A DNA stretch of 64,000 nucleotides, taken from positions 186,001-250,000 of the forward strand of contig NZ_JAERRF010000011.1 of NCBI RefSeq assembly GCF_016741875.1. Reading direction: 5' to 3'. Position numbers and translations under genes: made by a program. The DNA comes from Streptomyces coffeae. Lineage in GTDB: Bacteria; Actinomycetota; Actinomycetes; Streptomycetales; Streptomycetaceae. Of this stretch, positions 60,187 through 64,000 are shown one piece after another; positions within the stretch are counted from its first letter, which is position 1, and each line of letters opens with the position of its first letter. The notes under the pieces were generated by a model. The model did not search any database. It had not been told where the DNA came from and saw only the letters and a list, made by a program, of their open reading frames with translations.

Positions 60187-60962
60187 CCGCCGCAGGCGGC
60201 TCCACCGCGCGGGTGTTCGGAGTGGACATCGGCGGGTCCGGTATCAAGGGCGCGCCGGTGGACCTGGACCGTGGCGATCTGGCCGAGGAGCGCCACAAGG
60301 TGCTCACCCCCCATCCGGCCACCCCCGAGGCGGTCGTGGAGGGACTGGTGGAGGTCGTCCAGCACTTCGACTGGTCCGGGCGGCCGGTCGGGGTGACCTT
60401 CCCCGGGGTGGTGACGGACGGCACGACCCGTACCGCCGCCAATGTCGACAAGAGCTGGATCGGTACCGATCTGGCCGCGGTGCTCCGCGGGCGGCTGGGC
60501 TGCCCGGTGACCGTGCTCAACGACGCGGACGCCGCCGGGGTCGCGGAGATGACCTTCGGCGCGGGCCAGGGCCGTCAGGGCACGGTCGTCCTGCTCACCC
60601 TGGGTACCGGCATCGGCAGTGCGGTCTTCACCGGCGGCACACTGGTGCCCAACACCGAGCTGGGCCATCTGGAGCTGCACGGCCACGAGGCCGAGAAGCG
60701 CGCCTCGACCAAGGCCAAGGAGGACCAGGACCTCAGCTGGGAGCACTGGGCGGGCCGGGTACAGAAGTACCTGGCCCATCTGGAGATGCTGTTCTCGCCC
60801 GAGCTGTTCGTGATCGGCGGCGGGGTGAGCCGCAAGGCCCACAAGTTCCTGCCGCTGATCGAGGACATCAGAGCCGAGATCGTGCCTGCGAGGCTCCAGA
60901 ACAACGCGGGGATCGTGGGGGCCGCGATGGCCGCGTCGTCCGCTGCCGGTGACGCCGGCTGA
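60183..60962 (+). CDS. ppgK: Polyphosphate glucokinase
   Basis: 259 residues, GTG start overlapping the ispH stop. ROK-family fold: FGVDIGGSGIKGAPVD (phosphate-binding), VGVTFPGVV, LNDADAAGVAEMTFGAG with the catalytic Asp, and LLTLGTGIGSAVFTGG. SWEHWAGRVQKYLAHLE near the end is typical of polyphosphate/ATP glucokinases, which use polyphosphate to make glucose 6-phosphate. Its last 95 bp overlap the opposite-strand DUF6542 gene. Confidence 0.93.
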   Translation: MTAAGGSTARVFGVDIGGSGIKGAPVDLDRGDLAEERHKVLTPHPATPEAVVEGLVEVVQHFDWSGRPVGVTFPGVVTDGTTRTAANVDKSWIGTDLAAVLRGRLGCPVTVLNDADAAGVAEMTFGAGQGRQGTVVLLTLGTGIGSAVFTGGTLVPNTELGHLELHGHEAEKRASTKAKEDQDLSWEHWAGRVQKYLAHLEMLFSPELFVIGGGVSRKAHKFLPLIEDIRAEIVPARLQNNAGIVGAAMAASSAAGDAG

Positions 60963-61530
60963 CCAGGGTCGCCCGGCGCACCAGGACGATCAGCACGGTG
61001 AGCAGCGTTCCCGAGTAGAGCCAGCCCGCGTGCAGCGAGAGCAGGGTGAACACGCCGATCGCCTGTCCCGCGAACCCCTCGCCGCCGTCGTTGATCGGCA
61101 GCAGCCCGGCCGTGAAGGCAAGCGGCACCGTAATCGGTCCCGCCAGCAGATCGGCCGGCCGTACCCACATGGCGCAGGCCGCGCAGGCGAACAGGAAGAA
61201 CCAGCTGTACACGGTGGGTGAGCCGGCGAAAAGTAACGCGTCCAGACAGCCGAAGCCCAGCATGCCCAGCGTGGTCAGCAGCCCGGTGCCGAGCCCGGTG
61301 AGCCGGGGGTCCGGCCAGCTCGGGCGGCGGCCGCGCAGACCGGACAGCGCCGTGGCGGCGGCGCCGAGCGGTCTATTCCGCCGCGCCGGCGCCCGCGCCG
61401 GGCGTGACGCCCGGTCCGCGCCGCCCCTGCCCGGCCCTCTGCCACCTCGGCCCGTGTACGTATCGTCCGCGGCCGGGCGCGGCGGCGGGGCCGCCGCCCG
61501 GCGGGGCGTTCGTGTGCTGTAGTGCTCCAC
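60868..61530 (-). CDS. DUF6542 membrane protein
   Basis: 220 residues. A disordered, Arg/Pro/Ala-rich N-terminus (1-75) is followed by about four membrane helices (TGLLTTLGMLGFGCLDALLF, WFFLFACAACAMWV, ITVPLAFTAGLL, LLTVLIVLVRRA), matching DUF6542, which is conserved next to ppgK. The basic tail (VSRRHRQRTTRPSRPPRSP) overlaps the end of ppgK in antisense. Function unknown. It could end earlier if the annotated tail is an overrun, but the frame is continuous. Confidence 0.75.
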   Translation of the reverse strand: MEHYSTRTPRRAAAPPPRPAADDTYTGRGGRGPGRGGADRASRPARAPARRNRPLGAAATALSGLRGRRPSWPDPRLTGLGTGLLTTLGMLGFGCLDALLFAGSPTVYSWFFLFACAACAMWVRPADLLAGPITVPLAFTAGLLPINDGGEGFAGQAIGVFTLLSLHAGWLYSGTLLTVLIVLVRRATLVSRRHRQRTTRPSRPPRSPRCSGASQARSRL

Positions 61531-61727
61531 CCGACCAACGTAGGTCGACGGAGGGCGGTAATCCGCCCTTGGACACGCCCTTCGCAGGACCTTGGCAGCG
61601 TGTTCGACTGATTATCAGCCCGGGTGGGTGATCGGGAGCGGCCCCGTAGACTGGTGGACCGGCCCCGTCAGGGGCCACGTCCCTGTCATCACATCCCCGC
61701 TACGGGAAGCTACGGGAAGTCGCCAAC

Positions 61728-62816
61728 GTGTCGCTCACGATCGGAATCGTCGGTCTGCCCAATGTCGGCAAGTCGACCCTGTTCAACGCCCTGACCAAGA
61801 ACGACGTGCTCGCGGCCAACTACCCGTTCGCCACCATCGAGCCCAACGTCGGTGTCGTCGGCGTCCCGGACCCCCGGCTCGACAAGCTCGCCGAGCTCTT
61901 CGGCTCCGCCCGCAAACTGCCCGCCACCGTCGACTTCGTCGACATCGCCGGGATCGTGAAGGGCGCCTCGGAGGGTGAGGGGCTGGGCAACAAGTTCCTG
62001 GCGAACATCCGTGAGTCCGATGCGATCTGCCAGGTCATCCGCGCCTTCAAGGACGAGAACGTCGTCCATGTCGACGGCAAGATCTCGCCCAAGAGCGATA
62101 TCGAGACGATCAACACCGAGCTGATCCTCGCCGATCTCCAGACCATCGAGAAGGTGCTGCCCCGCCTGGTCAAGGAGTCCCGGATACAGAAGGACAAGCA
62201 GGCGCAGGTCAAGGCGGTCGAGGAGGCCAAGGGCATCCTCGAGGAGGGCCGCACCCTCTTCTCCGAGGGCATCGTCCAGGGCAGCGAGCGCGCCGCCCTC
62301 CTCCACGAGCTGCACCTGCTGACCACCAAGCCCTTCCTCTACGTCTTCAACGTCGACGAGGACGAGCTGACCGACGACTCCTTCAAGGCCGAGCAGCGCG
62401 CCCTGGTCGCCCCGGCCGAGGCGATCTTCCTCAACGCCAAGCTGGAGGCCGACCTCGCCGAGCTCGACGACGACGAGGCCCTGGAGCTCCTGCAGTCCGT
62501 CGGCCAGGACGAGCCGGGCCTCACCACCCTCGCCCGCGTCGGCTTCAACACCCTGGGCCTCCAGACCTATCTCACGGCAGGCCCCAAGGAGTCCCGCGCC
62601 TGGACCATCAAGAAGGGCGCCACGGCCCCCGAAGCCGCCGGTGTGATCCACACCGACTTCCAGAAGGGCTTCATCAAGGCCGAGGTCATCTCCTTCGACG
62701 AACTGGTCGAGACCGGCTCCGTCGCCGACGCCCGCGCGGCGGGCAAGGCGCGTATGGAGGGCAAGGACTATGTGATGCGCGACGGGGATGTCGTGGAGTT
62801 CCGCTTCAACGTGTAG
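61728..62816 (+). CDS. ychF: Ribosome-binding ATPase YchF (Obg-like)
   Basis: 362 residues, GTG start. G1 is GLPNVGKSTLFNAL; FVDIAGIVKGASEGEGLGNKFL is the switch region; the central helical domain and C-terminal TGS domain (FNTLGLQTYLTAGPKESRAW and KGFIKAEVISFDELVE) are complete. YchF/OLA1 proteins hydrolyse ATP rather than GTP and associate with ribosomes and stress responses. The upstream 61531-61727 gap has no gene and should contain the promoter. Confidence 0.95.
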   Translation: MSLTIGIVGLPNVGKSTLFNALTKNDVLAANYPFATIEPNVGVVGVPDPRLDKLAELFGSARKLPATVDFVDIAGIVKGASEGEGLGNKFLANIRESDAICQVIRAFKDENVVHVDGKISPKSDIETINTELILADLQTIEKVLPRLVKESRIQKDKQAQVKAVEEAKGILEEGRTLFSEGIVQGSERAALLHELHLLTTKPFLYVFNVDEDELTDDSFKAEQRALVAPAEAIFLNAKLEADLAELDDDEALELLQSVGQDEPGLTTLARVGFNTLGLQTYLTAGPKESRAWTIKKGATAPEAAGVIHTDFQKGFIKAEVISFDELVETGSVADARAAGKARMEGKDYVMRDGDVVEFRFNV

Positions 62817-62851
62817 TCGCTTCCCCGGCATCGCCGTAGCGATCAGGTCAC

Positions 62852-62883
62852 ACGGGGCCGACCCCCTGCGGGGTCGGCCCCGT
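62852..62883. terminator. Bidirectional terminator after ychF
   Basis: A perfect 14-bp stem (ACGGGGCCGACCCC and complement), loop CTGC, followed by TGTC. Confidence 0.9.
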
Positions 62884-62903
62884 TGTCGTTCGCCGCATGT
62901 GCC

Positions 62904-64000
62904 TCACGCACCAGCGGGTCCGTCCACGACGCGCAGCGTCGTCACGGCCGGGTCGGCGGCGCCTCGCACGTGACCGTTGGGGACGGCCGCGGTGCGGTGG
63001 AAGAAGTCGACGAGTTCGGCGGTGATGACCTCGCCCGGCAGGACGTTGGGGATACCGGGTGGGTACGCGGCGAGCGTGTCGGCGGATACCCGCCCGATGG
63101 CCTCGTGGGCCGGGACGCTGCGGCTGGGCGCGAGGAATGCGGTACGGGTGGTCAGGGCGACCGGGCCGGGGGCGGGCAGCCGCAGTCGGCTCGGCGGAGC
63201 CTGTTCGCCGAGCGGGGCCGGGAGTGCGTGCAGGGCCTGGAGGAAGCGGTGGGTGTCCGGCTCCGCCCCCGCGCCGATCACGGCGACGATCGCCGAGTCG
63301 GTGGCGACCTCCACCATGATGCGGTGGTCGTGCATCAGCCGGCGCCGGGCCTCGTGGCCGGAGATCCCGCCGACCCGGGTGTTGACCGGAACCCGCAGCG
63401 GATCGGCGTCCACGATGTCAGGGAAGCGCTCGAAGTCGTCGCCGGCCAGGCGGAACCGGTTGGCGGAGCGGACCTGGGAGCGTATCTCGGCCGCCGTGTC
63501 CAGCGAGGCGCCGATCCGGTCCTTGCCGGTCACCAGGGCCTGGCGGGCCATGTCGAGGGAGGTCAGCAGCAGCGCGCTGGCGCTGGTGGACTGGGTCAGG
63601 TGGAAGACCCGGTCGATCAGTGGCTCCAGGGTGTCGGCGAACGGTCCGTCGCCGAGGTGCAGCATCGCGGACTGGGTGAGACTTCCGGCCAGCTTGTGCG
63701 TGCTGGAGATGACGATGTCGGCTCCCTGCGCGAGGGCGTTCGCGGGGAGGCCGGGGTGGAAGCCGAAATGCGATCCCCATGCCTCGTCGACGATGAGCGG
63801 GATCCCGGCGGCGTGGGCCACGTCGGCCAGGGCGCGTACGTCGGCGACCGCACCGAAGTAGCTCGGCGTCACCACGTACGCGGCAGCCGCCTCCGGGTTG
63901 GCGGCGAGGGTCCGGGCGAGGTCCGCCGGGGCCACCCCGTGCGCGATGCCCAGGTCGGCGTCGACCGACGGATGCACAAAGGCGGCCTTCTGGCCGGAGA
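62904..64000 (-). CDS. PLP-dependent Orn/Lys/Arg-type decarboxylase, partial
   Basis: 365 visible C-terminal codons; the start lies beyond the right edge. It has the group III decarboxylase fold: VVTPSYFGAVADVRALADVA, LIVDEAWGSHFGFHPG (PLP-binding Asp), and the Schiff-base Lys in ISSTHKLAGSLTQSAML. The C-terminal domain contains AYPPGIPNVLPGE, a hallmark of this family. It probably decarboxylates a basic amino acid or a related substrate. Specificity cannot be stated. Confidence 0.88.
   Translation of the reverse strand, partial: SGQKAAFVHPSVDADLGIAHGVAPADLARTLAANPEAAAAYVVTPSYFGAVADVRALADVAHAAGIPLIVDEAWGSHFGFHPGLPANALAQGADIVISSTHKLAGSLTQSAMLHLGDGPFADTLEPLIDRVFHLTQSTSASALLLTSLDMARQALVTGKDRIGASLDTAAEIRSQVRSANRFRLAGDDFERFPDIVDADPLRVPVNTRVGGISGHEARRRLMHDHRIMVEVATDSAIVAVIGAGAEPDTHRFLQALHALPAPLGEQAPPSRLRLPAPGPVALTTRTAFLAPSRSVPAHEAIGRVSADTLAAYPPGIPNVLPGEVITAELVDFFHRTAAVPNGHVRGAADPAVTTLRVVDGPAGA

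Overview
The window is chromosomal DNA from a Streptomyces-type actinomycete. It has very high GC content with strong third-position GC bias, GTG and TTG starts, GGAGG-type ribosome binding sites and long GC-rich terminator hairpins. The gene set is also typical: Tad/Flp pilus genes, a WhiB-family protein, a SpoIIE-type phosphatase, ahpC-ahpD-oxyR, and the fumC / fumB / wblI / glpX / xseBA / ispH / ppgK / ychF order. No rRNA, tRNA or CRISPR was seen.

Layout: (1) 1-4503: secreted hydrolases, namely an M14 carboxypeptidase (cut by the window edge), a trypsin-like protease, a lipase-like esterase and a GH18 chitinase with a DasR-like operator. (2) 4762-16354: a Tad/Flp locus (CpaB, a TadZ-TadE fusion, TadE, CpaF, TadB, TadC, Flp pilin, TadG-like protein, lipoprotein, OmpA-like protein) ending with a cold-shock protein, a DUF192 protein and a prepilin peptidase. 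(3) 16544-25335: aldo/keto reductase, cis-prenyltransferase, PIN-PhoH protein, SLT hydrolase with a long structured leader, AI-2E family permease, and ahpD-ahpC facing oxyR. (4) 25366-32787: a PadR/ABC/FtsX operon, an SPFH protein with a small ribbon-helix-helix-like partner, and a class A penicillin-binding protein. (5) 32857-42740: PP2C phosphatase, methyltransferase, DUF402 protein, fumC, a deacetylase-glycosyltransferase fusion with a membrane partner, and a second GH18 protein. (6) 42890-51856: a mobile element of about 9 kb. (7) 51779-64000: fumB, DUF1707 protein, WblI-like protein, glpX, DUF4245 protein, nitroreductase, xseB-xseA, ispH-ppgK, DUF6542 protein, ychF and a partial PLP decarboxylase.

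The mobile element is the most interesting part. A large serine integrase has inserted it into the 3' end of fumB, the iron-sulfur fumarase gene. The two junctions share a 14-bp core. The native last 23 codons and stop of fumB, with the native terminator, are stranded at the left end. The element supplies a new 25-codon end at the right junction, so fumB stays open. Inside are an HK97-type major capsid protein and a portal protein, but no recognisable terminase, protease, tail or lysis gene. There is also a winged-helix replication-type protein followed by three copies of GGTACA spaced exactly 23 bp apart, a hairpin-dense non-coding stretch, and a leftward operon of an XRE-DUF5753 regulator, DUF6879, DUF397 and several tiny cysteine-rich proteins. 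This fits a capsid-encoding phage satellite or a compact remnant prophage. Base composition drops relative to the host, which supports transfer.
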